Positions 8,055 through 16,379 of a DNA stretch of 64,000 bases are shown here, in pieces (positions within the stretch are counted from its first letter, which is position 1; every line of letters begins with the position of its first letter). Made by a program: the position numbers and the translations under genes. This DNA comes from Bacteroidales bacterium (GTDB lineage: Bacteria; Bacteroidota; Bacteroidia; Bacteroidales; UBA932). Below the pieces are notes generated by a model. The model saw only the letters and a program-made list of their open reading frames with translations, was not told the DNA's origin and made no database searches. The DNA lies in the NCBI GenBank assembly GCA_017446775.1, contig JAFSQE010000032.1:1-64000 (forward strand), written 5' to 3'.

Positions 8055-9308
8055 TTATCTTTTCAGCCTAGATTCCAGCTCTTTGCCAACCTTTGTGACG
8101 ATTCCGCAAACAAGGGCATTTCCCATCAGGAAGGCTCTTTTCCCGTTGTCGACTCCTTCTAATTTAGTATGGTCTTTAGGGAACATATTCAAACCTTCTA
8201 ACTCGGCTGGAACCAGCCTGCGATAGCGTCCGGTCTGATCAATGATGATGTGCCTACAACGATCAGGACTCTTGCCTCCTTCTGATGTTATGATTGTTCT
8301 CGATGGTTTATCAATCGAATCGGGGAACTCCATTCCGCCCTCCGAAAACACATACTGGATGCCGTTCTTCTTGGTTCTAGGCACGCGCTTAGCGCCCTTG
8401 AAATACTTCCATCGCTCAATCTGTTCTTCAGGGACGTAAAACTCTTCGGGGACCTCCTCGGGCTCGACCATCACATCTCTGATTGTCATTTGCTTTTCAT
8501 CGCAAGATGGAATCGTGGCCACAGTGTAGGCTATACCGTCCAACATAACACCACTTTTTTCAAACGGATGCAACTTGTTATTCTTGTTGAATTCGTTAGT
8601 AATGTCCACTAGGCGGTCTTTCTTATTATCTGAAAGCTTGATTTTGCGCAGGGCAGGAAGATTCTCCTCGATGAGCACCGGGAAAGCTTTGGCAAATATA
8701 CCAGAGTGGAAAACCCAGTCTTCCGGTTTCGTGAAGCTCTTCCCGATGATGCCGTCTTTCTTGTAACCAACAATGTACGTACGGCGACGTTTCTGGGGCA
8801 TTGCATACTCGGCGGCATTGATTACGCGCCATTCAACAATATACCCCAACTCATTCAGGCACTCAAGAATGATTGCGAAATCACGTCCGCGTTGACTTGC
8901 GGGGGATAGAAGTAGGCGATCAACATTCTCGAGGAAGACAATCTCAGGACGGTTGGCACCTTTTTCTTTGAGGATGCGATAAATGGACCACCAGAGAACA
9001 CCCTTCTTACCCTCTATGCCTTTGGAATTACTGAGAGTGGTTGCCACAGAGTAGTCCTGGCACGGAAATCCACCCACAAGCATATCGTGGTTTGGAATAT
9101 CCTCGGTCTTTACCTGGTTGATGTCGTCATTTACCACGCTGCCTTTGCCGAAGTTCTTTTCATAGACCATAGCCGCATGCTGAACTTTAGTGGCAGGTTC
9201 CCACTGATTGGCCCAGATGGTCTTATAGAAGTCTGCGTCGGCCCTGTCAAGACCAACCCTAAATCCTCCGACACCGGCGAACAGCTCTATGACTCTTACT
9301 TCTTTCAT
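8055..9308 (-). CDS. DNA C5-cytosine methyltransferase, Sau3AI-type
   Basis: This methylates the cytosine, probably of GATC, and protects host DNA from the adjacent nuclease. Motifs: I (VIELFAGVGGFRVGL), IV with catalytic Cys83 (GGFPCQDYSVA), VI (VFLENVDRL), VIII (MPQKRRRTYIVGY) and a C-terminal FLMGNALVCGIV as motif X. It is close in size (417 aa) to M.Sau3AI. The frame is open from a TTG at 9323, but ATG 9308 directly precedes the conserved start of the fold. The genes of this pair point at each other. It is clearly different from the methyltransferase at 586-1656, so the island has two independent C5 methylation activities. Confidence 0.92.
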   Translation of the reverse strand: MKEVRVIELFAGVGGFRVGLDRADADFYKTIWANQWEPATKVQHAAMVYEKNFGKGSVVNDDINQVKTEDIPNHDMLVGGFPCQDYSVATTLSNSKGIEGKKGVLWWSIYRILKEKGANRPEIVFLENVDRLLLSPASQRGRDFAIILECLNELGYIVEWRVINAAEYAMPQKRRRTYIVGYKKDGIIGKSFTKPEDWVFHSGIFAKAFPVLIEENLPALRKIKLSDNKKDRLVDITNEFNKNNKLHPFEKSGVMLDGIAYTVATIPSCDEKQMTIRDVMVEPEEVPEEFYVPEEQIERWKYFKGAKRVPRTKKNGIQYVFSEGGMEFPDSIDKPSRTIITSEGGKSPDRCRHIIIDQTGRYRRLVPAELEGLNMFPKDHTKLEGVDNGKRAFLMGNALVCGIVTKVGKELESRLKR

Positions 9309-9636
9309 GCGTTTCAAAAACAATGTATCAAAGGTACATACTTATTCGTTTCGATCCAAATTATTCGACATCGTCTCTCGTTTTTCAGGCTCTTTGATAT
9401 CCATGACATCATTGAAGCAAACTAGGGCATTTGCCCGCATTAGAGTTTTTTTTGCTATATTTACCTGATCATAGAAAGCAAGCCTTCATTCAATTAAGTC
9501 TGTCCATTTACTCTGATGGCAGTATTGCGCGTTGTTTTGTGCCATAATGACGGCAAGGGCAACTACGTTAAAAGAATTGGATTGGCATAATTGTCTTTCT
9601 TCAGGAGTATAATGAACTAGTAACCATTCTATTACA
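9309..9636. other. intergenic region before the MORC-like operon
   Basis: This 328-base region separates the outward-reading starts of the Sau3AI-type methylase and the MORC-like gene, so it must hold two promoters. A weak candidate for the plus strand is TTTG (9430-9433) with TATATTTA about 22 bases on, in a T-rich tract; it is one base off consensus. On the minus strand an open frame of about 58 codons, without a good start, ends at 9486. I see no repeats. Confidence 0.4.
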
Positions 9637-11103
9637 ATGGGAAGAAGAGTTGTTAAGAATTATCCGTCTCCTAGATTGATGGAAACAATAGGTGCAACGA
9701 ACCAATCGCCTCAAGCGGCGATTGGAGAATTAGTGGCTAACTGTTTTGATGCGAGATGTGGCGAAGAAAAGCTAAATATCTCCATCGACATGAGGAACAA
9801 CCAGATAGTTGTCTTGGATAATGGGAAAGGTATGACTTCCGAGATTCTGGAGAAAGCCGTCTGCATAGGTGAAGATATGTCTAGATATATTGAGAGAGGC
9901 GAAGGTACTAAAGGCCATTTTGGAATGGGGTTCAAAACGTCTTGCTCCACTTTAGGTGATTATTATGAAATCTATACTAGGCCTGTTGATGAGAATGTTG
10001 AGTATCATACCGCTTTCGATATCAAAGACTACAGCGTTCGTCCGTCTGGTTCTGATGCGTGGGATATTGCCATAGAAGATGGTAAGCCTTCAATCTACTC
10101 GCCGTTAAAAAAAGCCCCTCACGGGACTGCGTTCGTAATTAAGAACCTGAAGATAAACGAGTTCCCCGTAAGCGCTGTACTTGAGTATCTAGGAGACGCC
10201 TTCAAGGGGCACATCGAGGGAGGTGACATCATTACTGTAATCGATGAGAATGATAGTTATCCCGCCAAGCCCAAGACGTATAGCTTTGTCAAAGGGACGA
10301 AAGTCATAATTGACGAGAAGTTTGGACCGGGGAACAAATACCATATTACAGGATGGGTCGCAATTGACAAACAGACACACAACGATGGCTTATATGGTTT
10401 TAACATCTATCGTAGAGGCCAGTTAGTCGTCTCTCATGATAAGAGTTGGTTCACGGCGCACTTGATGACTAGTCGTATCATTGGAGAGGTAAATATGGAT
10501 TTCCTCGATGCAACATTTTATAAGCAGGGTGTGCAGCAGTCTGAGGATTGGGAATTCGTGAAAATCCATATGAAAGATTTCCTTAAGGGCGTAGTGGCTG
10601 CCTCTCGTAATCTTAGTAGGGGGCACAACATCAATAAACCGTCTGAAAAGAAAGCTGTTCTTGAGCAACTAGACAAAGAGTATGTAATCGAGAATGAAGG
10701 TGCCGATACTCCAGCGACAGAGCCAAACAATGAATCCCGCGAGGACACCAAACCGAGCGTAAGTATTAACGACTCTGTAAAAAGCATAGTGACTGAAAAG
10801 TCGCTCTTCATGGAGGACGGGAGTGAAATCCATATTACTTATCTAGAGAAGGAAGAGGATGGACATGAAGTAGGTCCCTTTGATTACATTCTTGATATGT
10901 ATCAGGAGCCGCAGGAGCTGCAGGTCCTTGTCTATAAAGACCATCCACTTTGGCGGAAAAAGATTGATGGTGAAGTGCGTAGGATAATTGCAACTTCTGA
11001 TGCTATCTATCGCTCACTTGTAGAGGAATTGGATGTAGACAGCAGGAAGGCATTAAAGATTCGGAATGAATGGGTCTCACAGAGGACTGAATCAATGAAG
11101 TAG
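9637..11103 (+). CDS. MORC/MutL-like GHKL ATPase
   Basis: The N-terminal half is a GHKL ATPase: N box GELVANCFDA (Glu31, Asn35, Asp38), VVLDNGKGMT (Asp61) and GHFGMGFKTSC as the ATP lid. This resembles the MutL-type ATPases of restriction-modification systems from which eukaryotic MORC proteins are thought to derive. The C-terminal third (from about residue 350) is acidic and I do not recognise it. At 488 aa it starts a tight operon (gaps of 2 bases) with an unknown protein and a PLD-SNF2 helicase, the usual company of this class. It likely acts as an ATP-driven clamp or switch for the complex; that role is inference. Confidence 0.85.
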   Translation: MGRRVVKNYPSPRLMETIGATNQSPQAAIGELVANCFDARCGEEKLNISIDMRNNQIVVLDNGKGMTSEILEKAVCIGEDMSRYIERGEGTKGHFGMGFKTSCSTLGDYYEIYTRPVDENVEYHTAFDIKDYSVRPSGSDAWDIAIEDGKPSIYSPLKKAPHGTAFVIKNLKINEFPVSAVLEYLGDAFKGHIEGGDIITVIDENDSYPAKPKTYSFVKGTKVIIDEKFGPGNKYHITGWVAIDKQTHNDGLYGFNIYRRGQLVVSHDKSWFTAHLMTSRIIGEVNMDFLDATFYKQGVQQSEDWEFVKIHMKDFLKGVVAASRNLSRGHNINKPSEKKAVLEQLDKEYVIENEGADTPATEPNNESREDTKPSVSINDSVKSIVTEKSLFMEDGSEIHITYLEKEEDGHEVGPFDYILDMYQEPQELQVLVYKDHPLWRKKIDGEVRRIIATSDAIYRSLVEELDVDSRKALKIRNEWVSQRTESMK

Positions 11104-11105
11104 CC

Positions 11106-11747
11106 ATGGACAAAATTGATGCGCTAGAATTAATTAGAAAGACTTGGGATTCCGAGAATCTGAGTCTGGAGAAGAAGATTATTACAATCTCTGAAGCTTT
11201 CTACTCGGTTGGACTTGACATAGCCACTACGGCTAACTTTATTAAGACTACCCCTGCCGAACTCTATGCATTTTTGTCTTTGAGCAATCTAGACGAAGAG
11301 ATGATCAGGATGATTTCTGATGCAAATCCGCCTAAGACAACTTGGCCATTACTATCAAGTGGCAATGACGACGAGATTAAGAAGGCTTTGTCCGCACTGG
11401 CTGATACATCTAGATCGCAGAATGAGTCAGTCAGTGAGTTTATTTATCAACAGATGATTGAGGTGGCCGGTGCTTCTTCAGAGCAGCAACTTTCTCAACT
11501 TACGGGAGGCGAAATGTTTGCATTGGCAAAAAAAGCAAAAAACTTCACGTCGGTGAATCCAAACACTATTAAGTTTTTAAATAGCCTGGCAGGGCAAAAG
11601 AAACGAGGCAAAGCATTAAGCGAAAAACAGATAGCCACACTGAAGGATATTCTTAATAATCTCGCAGATAACAAAGTCATCCAACGCAACAGTATTGATG
11701 GCGACGAAGAGTTGTGTGACAAAGTATTGGATGCTCTCGAAAGATAG
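11106..11747 (+). CDS. hypothetical protein of the MORC operon (213 aa)
   Basis: I do not recognise this family. The protein appears mostly helical, with no signal peptide or membrane segment. The first 70 residues (ITISEAFYSVGLDIATTANF onwards) could form a helix-turn-helix-like bundle; the C-terminal part (LSEKQIATLKDILNNLADN) has the look of a small DNA- or protein-binding bundle. It begins 2 bases after the ATPase gene and ends 2 bases before the helicase gene, so it is very probably translated with them and part of the same complex. Confidence 0.6.
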   Translation: MDKIDALELIRKTWDSENLSLEKKIITISEAFYSVGLDIATTANFIKTTPAELYAFLSLSNLDEEMIRMISDANPPKTTWPLLSSGNDDEIKKALSALADTSRSQNESVSEFIYQQMIEVAGASSEQQLSQLTGGEMFALAKKAKNFTSVNPNTIKFLNSLAGQKKRGKALSEKQIATLKDILNNLADNKVIQRNSIDGDEELCDKVLDALER

Positions 11748-11749
11748 AT

Positions 11750-13843
11750 ATGGGGCTTAAGGACATAGATATCAAAGTCAGTTATGCCGGCAAAGGCGGA
11801 GACATCCTTAAGAGTTTTCTTTTGCCTTCGATAGATGCGAGTGTCCACTATGACCGCGTCACAAGTTTCTATACCGTTGAATCATTGTTGGCCATCTCCC
11901 AGGGGATAGATTCCCTATACCGGAAGCATGGTAGGATGAGGTTAATCATAGGTATACACAGTTTCCCCGGTGAATTCCTTGATGCTGTGACGAGAAGAAA
12001 ATACCTTGAAGAACAAATAGATGAGATAAGGAACAATCTGAGATTAGGTATAGAATCCATTAAAGATAGCTTGGAGAGACAACGGTTGGCAACCGTAGCT
12101 TGGATGATTGAAGATGGTCTCCTTGAGATAAAGACTGCAGATGTAATAGGAGAGGGTATTTTCCATCCTAAGACATTGCTTCTGGCCGATGAAGGTGGAG
12201 ATAAGATTGTTGCGATTGGTAGCCCCAATGAGACGAGCTCTGGATTAGGCGGCAACTTTGAGCAGGTCATGGTCGCCAAATCTTGGGAGCAACCGGATGC
12301 CGTGACGGTCCAAGAAGAATTCTTTAATTCACTATGGAATAACAAAATTGAGGATGCCATTACGCTTGATGTTACAGAGAGTACTGCGGAAATTATCAAG
12401 CAAGGACTAGGAACTTACTCCAATCCGTCTAAATCAAATCAATCTTCAAAAAACGATTTGATTAAAGTGTCCTCGGCCATGTTGTCAAACTTCTTTGTCT
12501 CTGGTGACATCCCAGCTCTGTATGTGCATCAGGAACGCGCTGTAATAGATGCTCTTTCTAGATGGCCGGTTAGAGTATTATTCTCAGATGAGGTTGGCTT
12601 GGGTAAGACCTTCGAAGTCGCAGCCACAATGGCTTTCATGGTGAAGTATTGCGGAGTAAAGAGGGTAATTATACTGACACCGAAATCAGTTTTGAAACAG
12701 TGGCAAGATGAACTGAAAGAGCATTTCAAACTGAATGTGTGGAGATATGATTCCGGCAGCAGGTCTTATATCGATTCCTTTGATCATATAAAGTATGTGA
12801 ATGGTTCAAATCCAATTGGGAAAGGGTCTCCAGACATAATGCTGATGTCGGCTCAGTATGCACGAGGCTCCGGTAACAATGGTGATATCTTCTCCAGAAG
12901 TGGAGCCTGCCTGCCAGAATTACTTATTCTTGATGAAGCTCATTCGGCGAGAGTAAGTAAAGACATCTCCGGAAGCAGTAAGAAGACGCAAATCTATGCG
13001 ATGCTGGAGAGGGTCTCGGCGAAGATTCCTCATATGATATTAGCGACAGCCACCCCCATGCAAAAAGAAGCCGGGGAGTACCATTCGCTGCTTAAACTCC
13101 TTGGCTTGCCCAAGGCATGGCAAAAGGCGTCGGCCTATATGAAATCGCTAGATTTAATCTCATGTTCCGAGTATCCTAGTCTAACAGACTTGAGTAGTGC
13201 TGCAAAAATGCTCAATATGACGATGGAGGGCATGAATCCAACCATTGATAGATTAAACGAAGAACAGAACCGAGTACTAAATCGAGTGATAGAACTCAAG
13301 GATAGTGACGTGACAATTCTTACTGACTATGTACGAGACAATTGGTCAACTATACGTCAGCTCCTTGTCCTACTGCATCCGGCCCATTTACTGACGGTCA
13401 GAAACACAAGACGCTCCCTATCTGAAAAAGGATACAAATTTCCTAATAGGAGGTTGACCCCTATTTCAATTCCTGATTCCATGGAAATAGAGATGTTCTA
13501 TGACCATGTGAACAGCTATCTGTCAAAAAGGTGTTTCTCCATAGAAGAGATTCTTTTCCCTGATAGAAAGATCTCTATCGGCTTTGTGCGTGTTAGTTAT
13601 CAGCAAAGGGTCGCTTCCTCATTGTATTCTTGTAAGAAGAGTCTGGAAAGACGTCTGGATAAGATAAACAACTTGAAAAAGACCCTGGAACGGTATCTCA
13701 ACGCCAATGGTGCCTCCCTTTCTAACCCGACAGGACTGGACGACGTCGATCTTGAAGATTTATTTGACGAAGGTTACGATGACACGTTTGACGTAAATCT
13801 TTCCAACGTGAATATTCCAGAGCTGCCAAGCCATCGTTCTTGA
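11750..13843 (+). CDS. PLD-SNF2 helicase, N-terminal part (frameshifted gene)
   Basis: The first 230 residues look like a phospholipase-D-type nuclease module: TSFYTVESLLAISQG, HPKTLLLADEG and AIGSPNETSSGL form an HxK...GSxN pattern. A superfamily II ATPase follows: motif I DEVGLGKTFE (Lys286), Ia LTPKSVLKQW, II LDEAHSAR (Asp395) and III LATATPMQ. The frame ends at 13843 just before helicase motif IV, which continues in another frame. Removing one C from the pair at 13826-13827 joins NIPEL to QAIVLES and gives one protein of about 1,075 aa. The gene is therefore either recently broken or carries a sequencing error. As read, it lacks motifs IV-VI and cannot be an active translocase. Confidence 0.85.
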   Translation: MGLKDIDIKVSYAGKGGDILKSFLLPSIDASVHYDRVTSFYTVESLLAISQGIDSLYRKHGRMRLIIGIHSFPGEFLDAVTRRKYLEEQIDEIRNNLRLGIESIKDSLERQRLATVAWMIEDGLLEIKTADVIGEGIFHPKTLLLADEGGDKIVAIGSPNETSSGLGGNFEQVMVAKSWEQPDAVTVQEEFFNSLWNNKIEDAITLDVTESTAEIIKQGLGTYSNPSKSNQSSKNDLIKVSSAMLSNFFVSGDIPALYVHQERAVIDALSRWPVRVLFSDEVGLGKTFEVAATMAFMVKYCGVKRVIILTPKSVLKQWQDELKEHFKLNVWRYDSGSRSYIDSFDHIKYVNGSNPIGKGSPDIMLMSAQYARGSGNNGDIFSRSGACLPELLILDEAHSARVSKDISGSSKKTQIYAMLERVSAKIPHMILATATPMQKEAGEYHSLLKLLGLPKAWQKASAYMKSLDLISCSEYPSLTDLSSAAKMLNMTMEGMNPTIDRLNEEQNRVLNRVIELKDSDVTILTDYVRDNWSTIRQLLVLLHPAHLLTVRNTRRSLSEKGYKFPNRRLTPISIPDSMEIEMFYDHVNSYLSKRCFSIEEILFPDRKISIGFVRVSYQQRVASSLYSCKKSLERRLDKINNLKKTLERYLNANGASLSNPTGLDDVDLEDLFDEGYDDTFDVNLSNVNIPELPSHRS

Positions 13844-14978
13844 ATCAACTGCAATTTCGCCTCTAATAAAGCGAGCTGGTGAACTGCTGGATAATCGCAA
13901 AGATCTTAAAATCAAGGAGTCAATCGCACTCGCAAAAAAGAGCCTGGACGCCGAAGACAAAGTCTTGGTCTTTTCCAGGTATACTGATACGGTTGACGCC
14001 CTTCTCAACGAATTCAATCTTCTGGGGCTGCACAAATTCTATAAATATGGAGTGTATACCGGAGCGACGTCATGTGTCGTCTGGAATGGGAAAGAGTGGC
14101 CTTGTGATAAGAATGACCTCAAGCGGGGTCTCTTCTCAGGAGATATTAAAATCGTATTCTGTTCTGATGCTGCATCGGAAGGCTTGAACCTTCAGGCTGC
14201 AAGAGTTTTGATTAACGTTGATGTACCTTGGACTCCAGCCAGACTTGAGCAGCGAGTGGGCCGTATTGCTCGTTTGGGCCAGATAGCAGATGAAGTTGTT
14301 GTATACAATGTGTGGTACCCCCATAGTATTGAGGCCCGTATGTACCATAGGATACAAACTCGCCTTGAGAATAGCAACCTCGCTATAGGAGAGTTTCCCG
14401 ATGTTGTCGCCAAGAAGATACGTGCAGCAATCATGGACGACGCGGATAGTGATAAATTGGGCCTTAATGAGTTACTTGAAATCCGTAATTCAAAACAGGT
14501 GGCCGCTCTTGAAGAACTATGGAGTCAAACAGGTCAAGGAACTGAAAGCGACCTGTTTAGAGAACGCTTGTTGAGAATCTGCTCAAGGATTCTCAAGGAA
14601 GTGGGTACGGAATTAGGTGGAATCATCAAGGTATTTGAGACAACAGACGGGACGCAATTAAGGTTGTCCGCAAAAAGTGGTTTGGCTGAGAGTATTTCTC
14701 TAAAGGCCAGAGTATGGGAACACATAAAGTGTTTTGACGATTCCGTATCCGTAGTAAAAGGTAGGAATCTCAGACCCGCTTATTTCACCATAAACAATGA
14801 TGGTGTGACAATTGAGTTGAAGCATTCAAGTATTCCCAAAGTCATCCTAAAGGAAGAGCTCGGCGGAGAAGACGTATTGATGGGCTATCCTCCAATGCTG
14901 CCAAACAGCAATCGGTTGGATTTATCCTATGCCGTCGAATGTGACATAAAACCCGCACCTATGTGCTGGGTTGAATAA
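13827..14978 (+). pseudogene. PLD-SNF2 helicase, C-terminal part in shifted frame
   Basis: From 13827 this frame continues the upstream helicase without overlap of content: KVLVFSRYTDTVDALL (motif IV), IVFCSDAASEGLNLQAA (motif V) and LEQRVGRIARLGQ (motif VI), then a family-specific tail. There is no good start codon at the junction; the first possible one in frame is TTG at 13965, inside motif IV. So this half is unlikely to be made independently unless a ribosomal frameshift or an internal start operates. The stop at 14978 lies 10 bases before the next gene. Confidence 0.8.
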
Positions 14979-14988
14979 TGCCGTTATT

Positions 14989-15561
14989 ATGAAAACAAGA
15001 TTATTGGCAAGCCCTTGGGCGAAACCTCAGCTAACACGTGAAACTGCAGAAGCAGTTGAACTTCTAAAGGATGATGTGTGGAAGGAAGCATCTGTACTGT
15101 TTGCTGCAGAGCGTGATGCGAAATTAAGGTCCGGTCAGAGCGCCCCGAAGGGAATGCAAAGGTATTTGAATGACGTCATTACTAAGCGCTTTACCTCAAA
15201 TGGATGGATTGGTGAAGCCGGATACTTCTTCAAAGGAAAGACCTGGGTAAGAGTCACATTTAGACACCAGATGAGTTTGGGAGCAGATATTCTCGATGCC
15301 ATCAAAGTGTGTAAAAAAGAAGGGATGGAGCAGGCTGTTATCCTTGCGGCAAATAGAAAAACGCTGGATCTGATTACGCCAAATGATGCTGCCGCAATAG
15401 TATCTTTTGAGAAGCTGGAAAGGGAAATCATGAGTCTCAACGGCGCCCTTGATATTCCCTTGTTGTTTGGTGAACTAACTCCACTGTCCAGCGCATCAAG
15501 CGACATCAATGAAGAATTAAAGAAGGCAAGGCCGAGAGATATTTCGGTTCCTCAGAACTAG
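14989..15561 (+). CDS. BglII/BstYI-like nuclease candidate (190 aa)
   Basis: Closing gene of the MORC operon. The core, FKGKTWVRVTFRHQMSLGAD, then EQAVILAANRKTLDLITP and AAIVSFEKL, resembles the BglII/BstYI restriction-endonuclease fold, where a lysine-rich hairpin is followed by a VEVEF-like strand and a VIIVP-like strand. Where the family has a catalytic Glu, this protein seems to have Arg (WVRVTF), so activity is doubtful or uses other residues. The frame opens at TTG 14971, overlapping the helicase; ATG 14989 is preferred. No methyltransferase lies beside it, though two occur in the island. The assignment is tentative. Confidence 0.45.
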   Translation: MKTRLLASPWAKPQLTRETAEAVELLKDDVWKEASVLFAAERDAKLRSGQSAPKGMQRYLNDVITKRFTSNGWIGEAGYFFKGKTWVRVTFRHQMSLGADILDAIKVCKKEGMEQAVILAANRKTLDLITPNDAAAIVSFEKLEREIMSLNGALDIPLLFGELTPLSSASSDINEELKKARPRDISVPQN

Positions 15562-15708
15562 TCAATAGCACGGGTGTAAACGAACTGTTTACTCTCTATC
15601 ATTATTGCCTTTACAGAGTGGGATAAAAGCTGCCCCTTCATTTTTAAAAACAAACCCGTCTTAATCATCTTTCGACACGATTTAACAGGATTGTGATGCA
15701 TTAGCCGT

Positions 15709-15819
15709 GATGGAAAGGAGGTTCCCGCGGGCGTGGCCCCCCTCTGCCACGGGAAGAGGGTGGGAGGGTACGGAGTGAAGCGTAGCGGAACGGAGCCCCC
15801 CGGGAACCTCCTTCCCATC
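15709..15819. repeat. 111-bp inverted repeat, MITE/REP-like
   Basis: The ends GATGGAAAGGAGGTTCCCG (15709-15727) and CGGGAACCTCCTTCCCATC (15801-15819) are complementary at 18 of 19 positions, and the C- and G-runs inside can extend the stem. It holds no gene. Such hairpins are typical of dispersed palindromic repeats and sit here at the right edge of the defense island. It might also stop transcription from the operon. Confidence 0.6.
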
Positions 15820-15836
15820 CGGCGGCATAAGATAAA

Positions 15837-15865
15837 CTTCCATCAATTGCCGGAACTGATGGAAG
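15837..15865. repeat. hairpin CTTCCATCA/TGATGGAAG
   Basis: Perfect 9-base arms (15837-15845 and 15857-15865) enclose an 11-base loop. This is the second of three palindromes in a 200-base stretch between the island and the amidase remnant. Confidence 0.5.
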
Positions 15866-15889
15866 CGAGGGAATGATGGAGCGGGGGAG

Positions 15890-15910
15890 ATGCCCGATCA
15901 GGTCGGGCAT
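15890..15910. repeat. hairpin ATGCCCGA/TCGGGCAT
   Basis: Perfect 8-base arms (15890-15897, 15903-15910) with a 5-base loop. The sequence resembles short REP-type repeats found between genes in many bacteria. It lies just downstream of the amidase remnant stop on the minus strand and could serve as its terminator, but no T-run follows. Confidence 0.45.
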
Positions 15911-15920
15911 GACGATAGGC

Positions 15921-16379
15921 CTACCATCGTTTCAGCACATAATTGACAATTCCCTCAACGTGCAGGGCGACGATGGCCCGGCGGCCTTCGTCGGATTCCA
16001 AGAAGAGGCAGTCGTCGGAGTTGTCGTGGAAGAGATTTTCCGTCAGGGCTGCGCCGCAGAGTGTGTTCTTCAGGATGTAGAAGTCGATTTCCCAGTCGGG
16101 ATCACCGTCGGAGTAGTCCTTCCGGAGCATGTGCCCGGGAAGCCAGAGTATAGCGGCGCGGTAGAGGCAATCGGCCAGATGGTCACCGGCGGTCTGGCCA
16201 CGGGAAGTGTAGCAGGTCCAGCCGCGGGCGGACATCCACTGCTTGCCGTTGCCGGCAGCGTTGGTGTGGATGGAGACTAGGCAGACATTGCGCTTGCCCA
16301 GCTGCCGCACCAGGTGTTCACGCGCTCGGTGCGCGCCCGGAGTGAGACATCGTATTCCTCCGGTGTGACCAGGGCTATA
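15921..16379 (-). pseudogene. decayed N-acetylmuramoyl-L-alanine amidase
   Basis: The readable part (VCLVSIHTNAAGNGKQW, SDGDPDWEIDFYILKN, CGAALTENLFHDN and a C-terminal GRRAIVALHVEGIVNYV) is the C-terminal half of an Amidase_3-type peptidoglycan amidase of the kind common in Bacteroidales prophages: the SIHTNA histidine and the TEN glutamate are in place. Upstream, the fragment EEYDVSLRARTERVN continues the same family in a different frame, with the shift at about 16315-16322. The N-terminal half, including the first zinc ligands, is missing because the remnant abuts the mnmE stop. It is a truncated and frameshifted relic. Confidence 0.75.

Noticed and set aside
586-9308. DISARM system (methylase, helicase, PLD protein)
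   Set aside because: There is no DUF1998 (DrmB) protein, and the PLD-like and helicase parts are one fused chain in a separate operon, so the set does not meet the DISARM definition.
9486-9655. Minus-strand open frame of about 58 codons with coding-like composition (ends KWTDLIE)
   Set aside because: There is no convincing start codon, it overlaps the start of the MORC-like gene, and I cannot match it to any family. It could be a relic, but the evidence is too thin.
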